A stretch of 64,000 nucleotides of DNA. Origin: Leptotrichia hongkongensis (GTDB lineage: Bacteria; Fusobacteriota; Fusobacteriia; Fusobacteriales; Leptotrichiaceae). The notes beneath the pieces are model-generated. The model was not told the origin of the DNA. It saw nothing but the letters and a program-made list of their open reading frames with translations, and searched no databases. Location of the stretch: contig NZ_AP019846.1 in assembly GCF_007990635.1 (NCBI RefSeq), positions 806,001 through 870,000 on the forward strand. The letters are read 5' to 3'. Below, piece after piece: positions 9,692 to 20,104 of the stretch. How positions within the stretch are numbered: the first letter of the stretch is position 1; each line of letters opens with the position of its first letter. Position numbers and translations under genes: made by a program.

Positions 9692-10164
9692 TATTTAGAA
9701 TATTAGGTTAAATTAAAAAAGGATTTTGATTTATTGTAAAAAAGTTGATTAAAATGAAATAAATTAATAGTTATGGAATAAATACACAACAAAATAACTT
9801 TGAGGATTTCACTGTTAAAGAAAGTTAGGTATATTTCATAACTATTTTTATTTGTTCTACTAAAATTTGCTTAAAACCGAACTTAAAAAATATGAGTATT
9901 TTACTAAAGCCTTTAATTCATATAATTTTTATTAGTTAAATTTTAAATAAGTTTGAGTACAATTTAAAAATTAAATATTAATACTAATACTATTAGAAAC
10001 TATATGCGATTCAAAATTTGTTAAACATATACTATAAAAAGTAATTCTGCAAAATTATTATAAATTTGGCAAAAAATATAAAAGAAGAAAAAAATGTGTA
10101 AAGCAGGAAAAAGTGTTTGCACTTTTTAAATGATATGGTATAATATTATTAGTGAGGTATAAAA
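9692..10164. other. Intergenic region with a diverged family-A repeat
   Basis: About 470 bp without a supported gene. Positions 9857-9960 resemble the dispersed repeat family A (ACTTAAAA...TATGAGTATTTTACT ... CATATAATTTTTA ... GTTTGAGTA) but are more diverged than the copies at 24.0, 44.1 and 47.5 kb. The promoter of the ankyrin gene lies at its end (10117-10144). Nothing else recognisable. Confidence 0.5.
10117..10144 (+). promoter_or_regulatory. Promoter for the ankyrin-repeat gene
   Basis: TTGCAC (10117-10122), 16-bp spacer, TATAAT (10139-10144) with an extended -10 TGG just before it; 20 bp before the GTG start codon. Confidence 0.7.
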
Positions 10165-10929
10165 GTGAAAAAGTTTTTTTTAATTAAAAAAAATAAAATG
10201 ATTTTTATTATGATTTTGGTAACTTTCAGTCACATAATGTTTCCTTTAAATTTTAAATACAATACTGGAGAAAATCTTGTGACAAAAAAAAGGGAGGCAG
10301 ATGAAAAAGAAAGACATCTAAAATCAGTTCTTGATGCTATACGTGGCCATAATAATAAATATGTACAGTTTTTTCTTGCAACAGAAAGAAATATTGCAAA
10401 TCGTAAAAGAGTGACAGATGAGATTGTAAATAGGCCTGTGGGAGTATATGGAGTTAATATAGATGAATCATTATTATTTGAAGGTGGAGGAAAACTGATT
10501 GATGTCAATGCAAAGAGTCAGGATGGGTATACTCCAATTATTGTCGCTATTGAAGCGAAGAATCAGGAAATTTTAAAACTTCTGATAGAAAATGGTGCGA
10601 ATCTTTATGAAACACATCCAATTTTTAACAGAACAACTCTTGGAACAGCTGCATACTACGAAAATGAAGAAGCTGTGGAAATTTTATTAAAAAAAGATTC
10701 TAGACTTGTAAATATTGGAAGTACTATTGATGGGTGGACTCCGCTTGAGGATGCAACATTGAAAGCAAATGCAAAAATTGTAAAAATGCTGTTGCAATAC
10801 GGTGCAAATCCTACAATTACTGATAAACATGGAGGAACTCCGATGGATATGGCAACAAAATTTGGAAAAGGTGAAATTGTTAAGATATTGAGGGATCATA
10901 TAAAGGCTAATCGAAGTAAATATTATTAG
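10165..10929 (+). CDS. Exported ankyrin-repeat protein
   Basis: A 254-residue protein starting at GTG 10165 (ribosome site GTGAGG at 10152-10157). A basic N-terminus and hydrophobic stretch (about residues 11-26) suggest a signal peptide or anchor. The C-terminal half has about four ankyrin repeats: DGYTPIIVAIEAKNQEILKLLIENGANL, TTLGTAAYYENEEAVEILLKKDS, DGWTPLEDATLKANAKIVKMLLQYGANP and GGTPMDMATKFGKGEIVKIL. Such repeats mediate protein-protein contact; the partner is unknown. It has its own promoter and is followed by ptsI. Confidence 0.85.
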   Translation: MKKFFLIKKNKMIFIMILVTFSHIMFPLNFKYNTGENLVTKKREADEKERHLKSVLDAIRGHNNKYVQFFLATERNIANRKRVTDEIVNRPVGVYGVNIDESLLFEGGGKLIDVNAKSQDGYTPIIVAIEAKNQEILKLLIENGANLYETHPIFNRTTLGTAAYYENEEAVEILLKKDSRLVNIGSTIDGWTPLEDATLKANAKIVKMLLQYGANPTITDKHGGTPMDMATKFGKGEIVKILRDHIKANRSKYY

Positions 10930-11018
10930 TTATGAAATATTTCAAATATAAAAAAATATATGAGAAGCCACTTTAAATTTGTTTGTAATAAAAAAAATTA
11001 TATATAGAGGAGAAAAAA

Positions 11019-12722
11019 ATGAAACGAATGACAGGAATTGGTGCTTCAGAAGGAGTATCTATAGGTAAAGTATTACTTTTTATCGCAGAGGAAATTGTTA
11101 TCCCAGAAACTAAAGCTGAGAATTCAACAATTGAGGCTGAATTAGCGAAATTGAGAGATGGATTGAAACAATCTAAAATACAATTAATCGCAATTAGAGA
11201 AAAAGTAAAGGAAAAAATGGGAGAAGATAAAGCAGCAATTTTCGATGGTCATATTATGCTTCTTGAAGATGAAGATTTAATTATGGAAGTTGAGGATAAG
11301 ATTAAAGGGGAAGGTCTTCCTGCTGCAAAAGCGCTGCATGATGGAATTAATGAATATTGTGATATGATTTCAAAATTGGATGATCCGTATTTAAGAGAAA
11401 GAGCTGCTGATTTACAAGATATTGGTAAAAGATGGCTTAAAAACTTGTTGGGAATGAAAATACATGACCTAAGTAATTTAGAGCCAGGAACAATAGTTGT
11501 AACAGAGGATTTGACACCATCTGACACAGCTCAATTAGATTTAGAAAACTGCATAGGATTTATTACAGAAATTGGAGGGAAAACAGCTCACTCTGCGATT
11601 ATGGCAAGATCACTTGAATTACCAGCAGTAGTTGGAGTAAAAGGGATTCTTAGTGAAGTTAAAGATGGAGAAGTTGTTGTTATGGATGGAGAAACAGGTG
11701 AATTATACTTGAATCCAACAGAAGATTTAGTAAAGGACTATATCAAAAAACAAGAAGAATTGAGAAAAGAAAAAGAGGAATTGAAAAAATTAATTCATGA
11801 AGATGCAGTAACTCTTGATGGTAGAAAAGTTGATATTTGGGGGAATATTGGTAGCCCTAATGATGTTGACGCTGTAATTGAATCAGGAGCTACAGGAATT
11901 GGATTGTATAGAACAGAATTCTTATTTATGAACTCTGATCATTTCCCAACAGAAGAAGAACAATATCGTGCATATAGAGTAGTTGCTGAAAAAATGCAAG
12001 GAAAACCTGTAACAATAAGAACAATGGATATTGGTGGAGATAAAGAATTACCTTATTTAGACTTGCCAAAAGAATTAAATCCGTTTTTAGGATATAGAGC
12101 AATCAGAATTTCGTTAGAAAATAAAGATATGTTCAAAACTCAATTAAGAGCTATTTTGAGAGCTTCTCAATATGGACAAATTAAAATTATGTATCCAATG
12201 ATAAGTTCAGTTAATGAAATCAGAAAAGCAAATGCTATTTTGGAAGAATGTAAAAGAGAACTTGATGAAATTGGAAAAATTTATGATAGAAATATAAAAG
12301 TAGGAATAATGGTTGAAACTCCTTCAACAGCAATTATTGCCTATAAATTTGCAAAAGAAGTTGACTTCTTCTCAATAGGAACTAATGACTTGACACAATA
12401 TTTCCTAGCTGTAGATAGAGGAAATGAAATGGTTGCAAACTTATACAATTCATTCAATCCTGCAGTATTAGAAGCTATTCAAAAAGTAATTGATGCTGCG
12501 CATGGAGCTAATATAAACGTTAGTATGTGTGGAGAGTTTGCCGGAGATAAAAGAGCGACTAAATTATTGCTAGGAATGGGACTTGATTCATTCAGTATGA
12601 GTGCATCGTCAGGATTGACTATCAAAAAGATAATTAGAAACAGTAATTATGCAGATGCAAAAAAATTTAGAGATTTAATTTTACAGCAAGATACACCTGA
12701 AGAGGTTGTAGAAAAATTATAA
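11019..12722 (+). CDS. ptsI: Phosphoenolpyruvate-protein phosphotransferase (PTS enzyme I)
   Basis: Cytoplasmic enzyme that takes phosphate from PEP and passes it to HPr, powering PTS sugar uptake. The 567 residues match the family length. The phospho-histidine motif GGKTAHSAIMAR puts the active His at 191; the PEP-binding domain shows TGIGLYRTEFLFM, the GTNDLTQY motif and the catalytic Cys in NVSMCGEFAGD. No ptsH is adjacent, so HPr must be encoded elsewhere. Start ATG 11019 with ribosome site GAGGAG. A strong terminator follows. Confidence 0.97.
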   Translation: MKRMTGIGASEGVSIGKVLLFIAEEIVIPETKAENSTIEAELAKLRDGLKQSKIQLIAIREKVKEKMGEDKAAIFDGHIMLLEDEDLIMEVEDKIKGEGLPAAKALHDGINEYCDMISKLDDPYLRERAADLQDIGKRWLKNLLGMKIHDLSNLEPGTIVVTEDLTPSDTAQLDLENCIGFITEIGGKTAHSAIMARSLELPAVVGVKGILSEVKDGEVVVMDGETGELYLNPTEDLVKDYIKKQEELRKEKEELKKLIHEDAVTLDGRKVDIWGNIGSPNDVDAVIESGATGIGLYRTEFLFMNSDHFPTEEEQYRAYRVVAEKMQGKPVTIRTMDIGGDKELPYLDLPKELNPFLGYRAIRISLENKDMFKTQLRAILRASQYGQIKIMYPMISSVNEIRKANAILEECKRELDEIGKIYDRNIKVGIMVETPSTAIIAYKFAKEVDFFSIGTNDLTQYFLAVDRGNEMVANLYNSFNPAVLEAIQKVIDAAHGANINVSMCGEFAGDKRATKLLLGMGLDSFSMSASSGLTIKKIIRNSNYADAKKFRDLILQQDTPEEVVEKL

Positions 12723-12732
12723 TAAATTGTAA

Positions 12733-12763
12733 AAAAGGCTAGTTAGTTTTATTAGCCTTTTTT
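12733..12763 (+). terminator. Intrinsic terminator after ptsI
   Basis: AAAAGGCTA (12733-12741) pairs with TAGCCTTTT (12753-12761) around an 11-base loop, followed by more T residues; 11 bp after the ptsI stop. Confidence 0.85.
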
Positions 12764-12856
12764 CGCCTTAAAAATAGAATTATTATTTGTTTCTTTATTG
12801 ATATTGAATATTAACAAATAACCGTTTTTCGAGTTTATAGTTTAGGAGTGAAAGAT

Positions 12857-13417
12857 ATGAAAAATAGAAAAGTGGCAGTATTTTTAGCAAACGGATTTGA
12901 GGAGATTGAAGCAGTTACACCAATTGATTTACTTCAAAGAGCTGAAATTACTGTAGATACAATTTCAATTACAAAAGAAAATCTTGTAGAAAGTGCAAGA
13001 AAAATGAGAATATTGGCAGATAAGATAATTGATGAAATTAATTTTTCTGAATATGATATGTTGATATTACCTGGCGGTCCTGGGGTAAAAAATTATTTTA
13101 ACTCTCAAAAACTTTTAGATAATATACTAAAATTTTCAAAAGATGAAGAAAACAAAAAAATTGCGGCTATATGTGCAGCTCCGACTGTATTAGCAAGTCT
13201 TAAAATATTGGAGGGGAAAAAGGTGGTATGTTTTCCAGCTTGTGAAGAGGATTTGCTAAAGAGCAAGGCTATTTTGGTAAAAGAAAGAGTAATTACAGAT
13301 GGAAATGTTGTAACGAGCAGAAGTGCTGGAACGGCAATGGACTTTTCACTTATGATTATTAGTGAACTTTTGGGTGAAGAAAATGCTGAAAAAGTTTCAA
13401 AGGAAATTGTGCTTTAA
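12857..13417 (+). CDS. DJ-1/PfpI family protein
   Basis: A 186-residue DJ-1/ThiJ-like cytoplasmic protein. The conserved acidic residue Glu18 (ANGFEEIEA) and the nucleophile Cys106 in AAICAAPTVLA are both present, together with the LPGGPG loop. Relatives act as deglycases, glyoxalases, chaperones or oxidative-stress proteins, and the exact activity cannot be told from sequence. I place the start at ATG 12857 because AGGAG (12844-12848) sits 8 bp upstream; the in-frame GTG at 12848 is badly spaced. Confidence 0.88.
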   Translation: MKNRKVAVFLANGFEEIEAVTPIDLLQRAEITVDTISITKENLVESARKMRILADKIIDEINFSEYDMLILPGGPGVKNYFNSQKLLDNILKFSKDEENKKIAAICAAPTVLASLKILEGKKVVCFPACEEDLLKSKAILVKERVITDGNVVTSRSAGTAMDFSLMIISELLGEENAEKVSKEIVL

Positions 13418-13652
13418 AAAGTTGTAAAACAAAAAATAAAAAATTTAAAAAGTTATATGGAAAAAATAAGAAAAGTGTGGTAAAATGTTTCAGTAATTAT
13501 GAAATAAATAAAATAATTTGATAATTAATGAGATTGTAACTATTGATTCAATGAAATTATATTAATAATGAATGTTAAAATTTTAGAATTAATTTCAAGG
13601 AGTTTTGTATAAAATTGAACTTCATAATTAAAAATATTTAAAGGAGAATTTT

Positions 13653-14576
13653 ATGGAATACCATAAACCTGTGTTGTTTGATGAAGTGATAGAAAATATA
13701 ATAACAGATAATGATGCAGTTTATGTTGACTGCACGCTTGGTGGTGGTGGGCATACAGAAGGTATCCTAAAAAAATCTTCTGAAAATTCAAAAGTTATTG
13801 CAATTGATCAGGATATACAGGCGATTGAATTTGCTAAAAAAAGACTTGAACAGTATGGAAATAAACTCCAGATATTTCAAGATAATTTTAGAAATATCGA
13901 CACGGCTGTTTACCTAGGAGGTTTTGAAAAAGTAGACAGGATATTGATGGATATAGGAGTTTCCTCAAATCAATTGGATAACGCTAAAAGAGGGTTTTCA
14001 TACAGGTTTGAAGCAAAGTTGGATATGCGGATGGATAATAACTTGGAAATAAGTGCTTATGAAGTTGTTAACGATTTTTCTGAAAAGGAAATAGCTGATA
14101 TTATTTATAAATATGGTGAAGAGCCAAAATCAAGAAAGATTGCTAAAAAAATCGTAGAATATAGAAAAAATAAGTCGATTGAAACTACAACAGAGCTTGC
14201 AGATATTGTTATAAAATCAATAGGAAAAAGCATGAAGCGACATCCTGCCAAAAGAACATTTCAGGCTATCAGGATTTTTGTAAATAAAGAACTTGAAGTT
14301 TTAAATGAAACATTGGATAAGGCAGTAAAACTGCTTAATAAAAATGGCAGGCTTTTAGTAATTACTTTTCATTCGCTGGAAGATAGAATTGTGAAGGAAA
14401 AATTTCGTGAATATGAAAATCCATGTACTTGTCCAAAAGACATACCAATATGTGTATGCAACAAAAAAAGTCTAGGAAAGATAATTACAAGAAAGCCAAT
14501 TATTGCTAAAGAATCAGAGTTAGAAGAAAATAACAGAGCACATTCAGCAAAATTAAGAATTTTTGAAAGGAGTTAA
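13653..14576 (+). CDS. rsmH: 16S rRNA (cytosine1402-N4)-methyltransferase RsmH
   Basis: SAM-dependent enzyme that N4-methylates C1402 in the 16S rRNA decoding centre. The 307 residues begin YHKPVL and have the SAM-binding motif DCTLGGGGHTEG (Gly-rich loop at 30-37), DNFRNID, MDIGVSSNQLD and HSLEDRIVK, all typical of MraW/RsmH. Start ATG 13653 with ribosome site AAAGGAG. It is followed 8 bp later by an ftsL-like gene, the usual division-cluster arrangement, but ftsI and mur genes are absent here. Confidence 0.96.
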   Translation: MEYHKPVLFDEVIENIITDNDAVYVDCTLGGGGHTEGILKKSSENSKVIAIDQDIQAIEFAKKRLEQYGNKLQIFQDNFRNIDTAVYLGGFEKVDRILMDIGVSSNQLDNAKRGFSYRFEAKLDMRMDNNLEISAYEVVNDFSEKEIADIIYKYGEEPKSRKIAKKIVEYRKNKSIETTTELADIVIKSIGKSMKRHPAKRTFQAIRIFVNKELEVLNETLDKAVKLLNKNGRLLVITFHSLEDRIVKEKFREYENPCTCPKDIPICVCNKKSLGKIITRKPIIAKESELEENNRAHSAKLRIFERS

Positions 14577-14584
14577 TAAAGATT

Positions 14585-15004
14585 ATGAATGGTGTTTCAA
14601 AAAACAAAAAAATGCAAATGGAAATACTTGATGTTCCAAAAATTACAAATACAGCAAGATCTCATGAAGATGCAAGAAGAGAAAGAATAGTAGCTCCTAA
14701 AGGAATTAAAAGAAAGCTTTCTAGAACTGCAGGACTTGATAAAAAGGTTATAAAAACTGTTTTGTTTTATGTTACAATTGTAACTGCAGTAGCATTGTTA
14801 AGAGCTTTTGTTGGATATGATGTAGCTAATTTGGGTAGAAAAATACAAAAAAAAGAATTGCAGTTGAAAGAATTGAAAAAAGAAGTTGAGAGACTAGATA
14901 ATAAGTATGTCAATAGCGATGATTTGAAAACGAAAGAACAAAAAGCAAAAGAAAAAGGATTTTCTATTCCAAATAATCCAACATATATAGATTTGAAAAA
15001 TTAG
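14585..15004 (+). CDS. FtsL-like cell division protein
   Basis: A 139-residue bitopic membrane protein: basic cytoplasmic N-terminus (about 1-54), one transmembrane segment (about 55-74), then a short heptad-like coiled coil (about 80-108, KIQKKELQLKELKKEVERL). This topology, the size and the position directly after rsmH are those of FtsL, which links division proteins at the septum. Sequence identity in this family is low, so the assignment rests mainly on context and architecture. Confidence 0.7.
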   Translation: MNGVSKNKKMQMEILDVPKITNTARSHEDARRERIVAPKGIKRKLSRTAGLDKKVIKTVLFYVTIVTAVALLRAFVGYDVANLGRKIQKKELQLKELKKEVERLDNKYVNSDDLKTKEQKAKEKGFSIPNNPTYIDLKN

Positions 15005-15083
15005 TAGTAAAAAAAAATAGCATAATTTAAGAGTGTTATATTTTTTTATACGAGAAAGAGTTGTAAAATATAGGAATAAAGGC

Positions 15084-15112
15084 TTGACAATAGCCCAAAA
15101 AATTGATAACAT
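15084..15112 (+). promoter_or_regulatory. Candidate promoter of the V-type ATPase operon
   Basis: A perfect TTGACA (15084-15089), 17-bp spacer and TAACAT (15107-15112); a TATAAT at 15119-15124 is also present but too far from the -35. The leader to the TTG start at 15216 would be roughly 95 nt. Confidence 0.6.
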
Positions 15113-15215
15113 AATATATATAATGACTAATAAGTCAATTTGTTTTTGTGTTTTTATTTATAAAAAAATAAAACATTTGGTAATAGTAAAAATAATTTAC
15201 GAAGGAGGTTATATC

Positions 15216-15527
15216 TTGGCAAAAGAAGTTTTAGAAAAAATAAAAAATGCTGAAAGTGAATCGGATAGAATTATTGCTGATGCAAATGAAAAAGCAAAAG
15301 ATATTTTGAAAAATATTGAGCAAAAGATAAAAGATGACAGCGATAAAATAATTTCTGAAGCCAGTATTGAAGCTGAAAATCTAAAAAATCAGTCAATAGA
15401 GGATGCTGAAAAAAAAGTGAACTCCCTCTTGAATAGTGAAGAGGAGGATGTAAACAGGATTCTTAATATTGATGAAAAGAGAATAGATGAAGTTGTTAAT
15501 TTATTAGCGGAGAGGATTGTGAAATAA
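15216..15527 (+). CDS. ntpF: V-type ATPase subunit G/H-like peripheral stalk protein
   Basis: A 103-residue, highly charged and mostly helical protein (coiled-coil pattern: AESESDRIIADANEKAKDILKNIEQKIKDD...), first gene of the V-ATPase operon and so the likely partner of subunit E in the peripheral stalk (NtpF in E. hirae naming). I choose TTG 15216 because a very strong ribosome site AAGGAGG (15203-15209) precedes it; the open frame upstream of that is not protein-like. The stop overlaps the next start by one base (TAATG). Confidence 0.82.
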   Translation: MAKEVLEKIKNAESESDRIIADANEKAKDILKNIEQKIKDDSDKIISEASIEAENLKNQSIEDAEKKVNSLLNSEEEDVNRILNIDEKRIDEVVNLLAERIVK

Positions 15528-17499
15528 TGGCAATAGTTAAAATGAGTAAATTTGAATTAGTTGTTTTCGCAGAACAAAGAGCTAAAATATTGAAGGCACT
15601 TCAAAAATTCAAGGAAGTAAATTTTGTTGATATTAAATTACATGATGAAAATGGAGAAATAGACAAGGATGCAGTTGAAGGTGTTACAAAATATGTGAAC
15701 AACGAAGAATTAACACATATTGACGAAAGACTTTATCAGTTGAATAATGCAATTTCTCTTATTAAAAAGTACGATGAGAGAAAAACACGTTTAAGAGATA
15801 TTATTCATGGAAATGATAATTATACTTTTGATACATTGTCTAAAAAGGCATTGGATTATGACTGGAAAAAAATTTCTTCAGAATTGAATTCGATTGGAGT
15901 GCAGTATTCACAGATAAAATCAGAAATTTCAAAAAAATACGCACACTATGATGAAATAGAGTTATGGGAACGGCTAGATGTAAATCCTAAAGAGTTAAAA
16001 AGTCTGAAAAAGGTAAATACATTTTTAGGAACAATACCAATAAAGCTCAAAGGTAACTTTATTGAAGGAATTTCTGAACTTGATAAGATTTATTATGAGG
16101 AACTAAGAATTTCTAAAGATGAAGTCTATTATCTTGTAATTTCAAGTAATGACGAAAACGAAAAGGAAAAATTATCTGAAATTTTTAGAAATAATAGTTT
16201 TAGTGTGGAAAATCTTGATATTGATGCAGTTCCACGTGAATATAAAGTTAAGTTGCAAAAAGAAATAGAAGAGCTGAAAAAACAAAAACGTAAATTAAAA
16301 TCTCAAATTAAAACTTATAGTGAAGATTTGAACGATTTACAAGCGGTTTATGAATATTTACAAAATAAAAATTGCGTATTGTGGAATCAGAAAAATTAGC
16401 ACAAACTGAAAATACTGTTTTAATAAAAGGATGGATTCCAGAAGAAAAAATAGAGGAATTTGAAAAAGTTGTAAAAAGTGAAGCGGATGATAATTATTAT
16501 CTAAAAGTTACAGAAGCAGATAAAAATGACGAGACAGTGCCGATTAAGTTAAAAAATGGAAAGGTTGCAACTGTATTTGAAAATTTGACAGGGATGTATG
16601 CTTATCCAAGATATAATGAAATCGATCCAACGCCTTTATTTACACCATTTTATATTTTATTCTTTGGGATGATGGGAGCAGATGTGGGTTACGGGCTTGT
16701 GTTATTGCTTGCAACAATATTTGTTTTAAAAGTAGTTAATTTAAGTTCTCAAATGAGAAAATCTGTTAAATTTTTCTTTTATTTAAGTTTTTCTGTTATT
16801 TTCTGGGGAATTTTGTATGGTTCGTATTTTGGTGCAGAAATAAATGGAGTATGGCGACTTGTAAATCCTGCAAAACAATATAATAGCTTATTAATTGGCT
16901 CAATTATATTTGGTGTAGTTCATATATTTATTGGGCTTGGAATAAAGGCGTATCTATTGATTAGAGATGGAAAATCGCTGGATGCAGTTTATGATGTGCT
17001 ATTCTGGTATATGGCACTTATGGGCGGAATGGTGTATTTAATATTCAAATTGATGAATTTATCGCCTATTGTAACAAGTATTTCGATGTGGATTATGATT
17101 GCTGGAATGGTCGGAATTGTACTTACTGGTGGACGTGAGGCTAAAGGAGTTGGTGCAAAATTAGGTGGAGGACTTTACAGCCTTTACGGAATTTCAAGTT
17201 ATGTAGGTGATTTTGTATCGTATTCAAGACTTATGGCTTTAGGCCTTTCTGGTGGATTTATCGCATCGGCCATAAATATGATTGCTGGAATGATTAGTGG
17301 AAATTGGTTTGGAATGATATTTGTACCAGTAATATTGATAGGTGGGCATCTATTTAATATGTTCTTATCTTTCTTAGGAGCTTATGTCCATACTTCAAGA
17401 CTTATGTATGTTGAATATTTTGGTAAGTTCTACGAAGGTGGAGGAAAACCATTTAAGGACTTTAGAACAGAAAGTAAATATATAAACATGGATGATTAA
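15527..17499 (+). pseudogene. ntpI: V-type ATPase subunit I (stator membrane subunit), split by one frameshift
   Basis: Subunit I holds the stator in the membrane and forms the ion half-channels beside the c-ring. The first frame (15527-16399) carries the cytoplasmic coiled-coil half; the second (from about 16372 to 17499) continues with IVESEKLAQTENTVLIKGWIPEE and the membrane domain with several transmembrane helices, including the conserved PRYNEIDPTPLFTPFYILFFGMMGADVGYG and FVSYSRLMALGLSG. One missing A in the A5 run at 16367-16371 accounts for the shift; restoring it joins ...YLQNKK to LRIVESEK. The intact protein would be about 657 residues, the normal length. Both halves are well conserved, so an assembly or read error is likely. 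Confidence 0.88.
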
Positions 17500-17575
17500 T
17501 TTAATAATGAATTTATTTTAATTGAATAAATTTTGTTTGTGAAAAATAAAAAATTAAGTTAAATTGTTAAAATAA

Positions 17576-18077
<502 letters not shown>

Positions 18078-18141
18078 TTTTATTTTATAAAATAAACAGA
18101 TAGAGTGTAAATATGACATAAAAAACGGAAAAGGAGTAAGT

Positions 18142-18693
18142 ATGTCTAATTTAGATAATTTAACATCAAAAATAATAACTGATGCTAAATCGAAAGCAGA
18201 TGGAATCATAAAAGATGCTGAAGAAAAAGCAAAGCAAAAATATGATTTGGAAATAAAAAAAGTTGATGCGAAAAAACAAACATTACTTGAAAATGCAAGA
18301 AGAGAACGTGAACTGCTTTCAGATAGAATTAAGTCAAGTGCAAACTTAAAGTCTAGAAATGAAAAATTGAAGGCAAAACAGACAGTAATTAACAAAGTTA
18401 TAGATAAACTAAAAGCAAAACTTGTTAATATGAATGAGAATGACTACATCAATTATTTGAATCAGAATATTGATAAAAATTCTATAGTTGGAAAAGAGTT
18501 AATTGTAAAAAAAGAATTTGTAGATAAAGTGAAACAAGAGTTTTCAACTGCAAAAGTTAAGGAAAATGAGTTTGTAAGTTCAGGATTTATCATTGAAGAA
18601 AATGGAATTCAGGAAAATTATACTTTTGAAGTAAAATTGGATTTTATGAGAGATGAACTGGAAGTCGAAATTTCCAGACTACTTTTTTCATAA
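18142..18693 (+). CDS. ntpE: V-type ATPase subunit E
   Basis: Peripheral-stalk subunit that ties the catalytic A3B3 head to subunit I. The 183 residues show the family pattern: a long charged N-terminal helix (SKADGIIKDAEEKAKQKYDLEIKKVDAKKQ) and a compact C-terminal domain with a VKKEFVDKV segment. Start ATG 18142 has AAGGAG well spaced. It lies between ntpK and ntpC, exactly as in the E. hirae ntp operon. Confidence 0.9.
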   Translation: MSNLDNLTSKIITDAKSKADGIIKDAEEKAKQKYDLEIKKVDAKKQTLLENARRERELLSDRIKSSANLKSRNEKLKAKQTVINKVIDKLKAKLVNMNENDYINYLNQNIDKNSIVGKELIVKKEFVDKVKQEFSTAKVKENEFVSSGFIIEENGIQENYTFEVKLDFMRDELEVEISRLLFS

Positions 18694-18787
18694 TTTAAAT
18701 AAAATTTATAAAAATTTAAGTTTTATGACTGTTTTTATAAAATAAATTTTATAATTAACTGGAATTTGTAATTAAAGGGAGAAAAAA

Positions 18788-19786
18788 ATGGATAGAATGG
18801 ATTACGGACAAAGTGTCGTAACTATTAGAATACTGGAAAAAAGGCTTTTGACTAGAAATAGGCTGGAACGAATGATAGAAGCCCAGACTCCCGAAGAAGT
18901 GCTAAAATTACTGGGAGAAACAGAATATTCTCAAGATATGGCTGATATTCATGGAAGCCAGGATTATGAAATAATCTTAAAAAGAGAAACAGAACGTGTA
19001 TTTTCAATTGTAAGAAATATGATAAAAAATACTGGAATTGTTGACATTTTATCTCTTAAATATGATTATCATAATTTAAAAGTGTTGTTAAAAAGTAAAA
19101 TAACAGGAAAAGATTTTTCAAGTTTGCTTATGCAGGCTGGAATGATTGATGCTAGTAAATTTAAGGCAAAATTTGAATCACAAAGCAACGACTTGCCACA
19201 AGAAATAATGGAGGCAATTGCTGAAGTTCAGAAGGATTTTGAAGAAAATCATAATCCTCAGAGAATTGATATAATTGTAGATAAACATTATTTTAGAAAT
19301 CTATCAAGGCTTGCAAAGGAAATTGACGTAAAAGTAATTACTGATTATGTAGAAGGATTGATAGACTTTCAAAATATGATAACTCTATTTAGAGTTCAGA
19401 AGCAAAAACGTGATGCAAGATTTCTCGAAACTGTTATTTTTGAAGGTGGGACAATTTCAAAAAATAAAATTGTTGCATCAATAAATGATAATACAGACAC
19501 TATCTTGAATAAGTTTAAGAAAGAAAAACTGGGGACATATCTAGTAAAAGGATTAGAAGCATTTAGCGAAACAAAAAGATTGTCAGAACTTGAAAAAATT
19601 TCAGATAATTACCTGATGGAATTAAATAAAGAATCAAAATATGTTGTATTTGGACCAGAGCCATTATTCACATATCTAGTTGCAAAAGAGCGTGAAATCA
19701 ATGCAGTTAGAATGATAATGGTAAGCAAAATAAACAACATAAGTTCAGATAAAATAAGGGAAAGGTTGCGTGAAACTTATGCATAA
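18788..19786 (+). CDS. ntpC: V-type ATPase subunit C (d-type, central stalk to c-ring connector)
   Basis: Funnel-shaped cytoplasmic subunit that couples the central stalk to the c-ring. The 332 residues match the AhaC/NtpC family: an N-terminal YGQSVVTIRILEKRLLTRNRLERMIEA, then the conserved LKYDYHNLKVLLKSK and, near the end, PLFTYLVAKEREINAVRMIM. Start ATG 18788 with AAAGGGAG. The end overlaps the start of ntpG, suggesting translational coupling. Confidence 0.94.
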   Translation: MDRMDYGQSVVTIRILEKRLLTRNRLERMIEAQTPEEVLKLLGETEYSQDMADIHGSQDYEIILKRETERVFSIVRNMIKNTGIVDILSLKYDYHNLKVLLKSKITGKDFSSLLMQAGMIDASKFKAKFESQSNDLPQEIMEAIAEVQKDFEENHNPQRIDIIVDKHYFRNLSRLAKEIDVKVITDYVEGLIDFQNMITLFRVQKQKRDARFLETVIFEGGTISKNKIVASINDNTDTILNKFKKEKLGTYLVKGLEAFSETKRLSELEKISDNYLMELNKESKYVVFGPEPLFTYLVAKEREINAVRMIMVSKINNISSDKIRERLRETYA

Positions 19787-20087
19787 AATAGGTGTAGTTG
19801 GAGATAAGGATTCTATTTTATCGTTTAAGGCACTAGGAATTGATGTATATCCTGTTGTTACAAAGGAAGAGGCAAGAAGTACGATTGATGAGATGGCAAG
19901 TAATGACTATGGTATTATCTTTGTGACTGAACAAATTGCCGCATTAATTGAAAATACCATCGAAAGATACAACCGTGAAGTGCTTCCAGCTGTTATTTTG
20001 ATTCCGAATAATCAGGGAAGTTTGGGAATTGGGCTTAAAAAGATAGATGAGTATGTTGAAAAAGCGATAGGATCTAATATATTTTAG
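19779..20087 (+). CDS. ntpG: V-type ATPase subunit F (central stalk)
   Basis: A 102-residue Rossmann-like central-stalk subunit (F in general naming, NtpG in E. hirae). It begins [26 protein letters not shown] and has IIFVTEQIA, both typical of the family. The ATG at 19779 overlaps the end of ntpC by 8 bp; the in-frame GTG at 19770 is possible but would add three residues not usual for the family. Part of the ATPase operon. Confidence 0.92.
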   Translation: MHKIGVVGDKDSILSFKALGIDVYPVVTKEEARSTIDEMASNDYGIIFVTEQIAALIENTIERYNREVLPAVILIPNNQGSLGIGLKKIDEYVEKAIGSNIF

Positions 20088-20104
20088 ATGAAAGGAGAAA
20101 TTCA

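Noticed and set aside
15033-15215. N-terminal extension of the first V-ATPase gene
   Set aside because: The open frame upstream of TTG 15216 crosses the promoter and is not protein-like; AAGGAGG before 15216 fixes the start.
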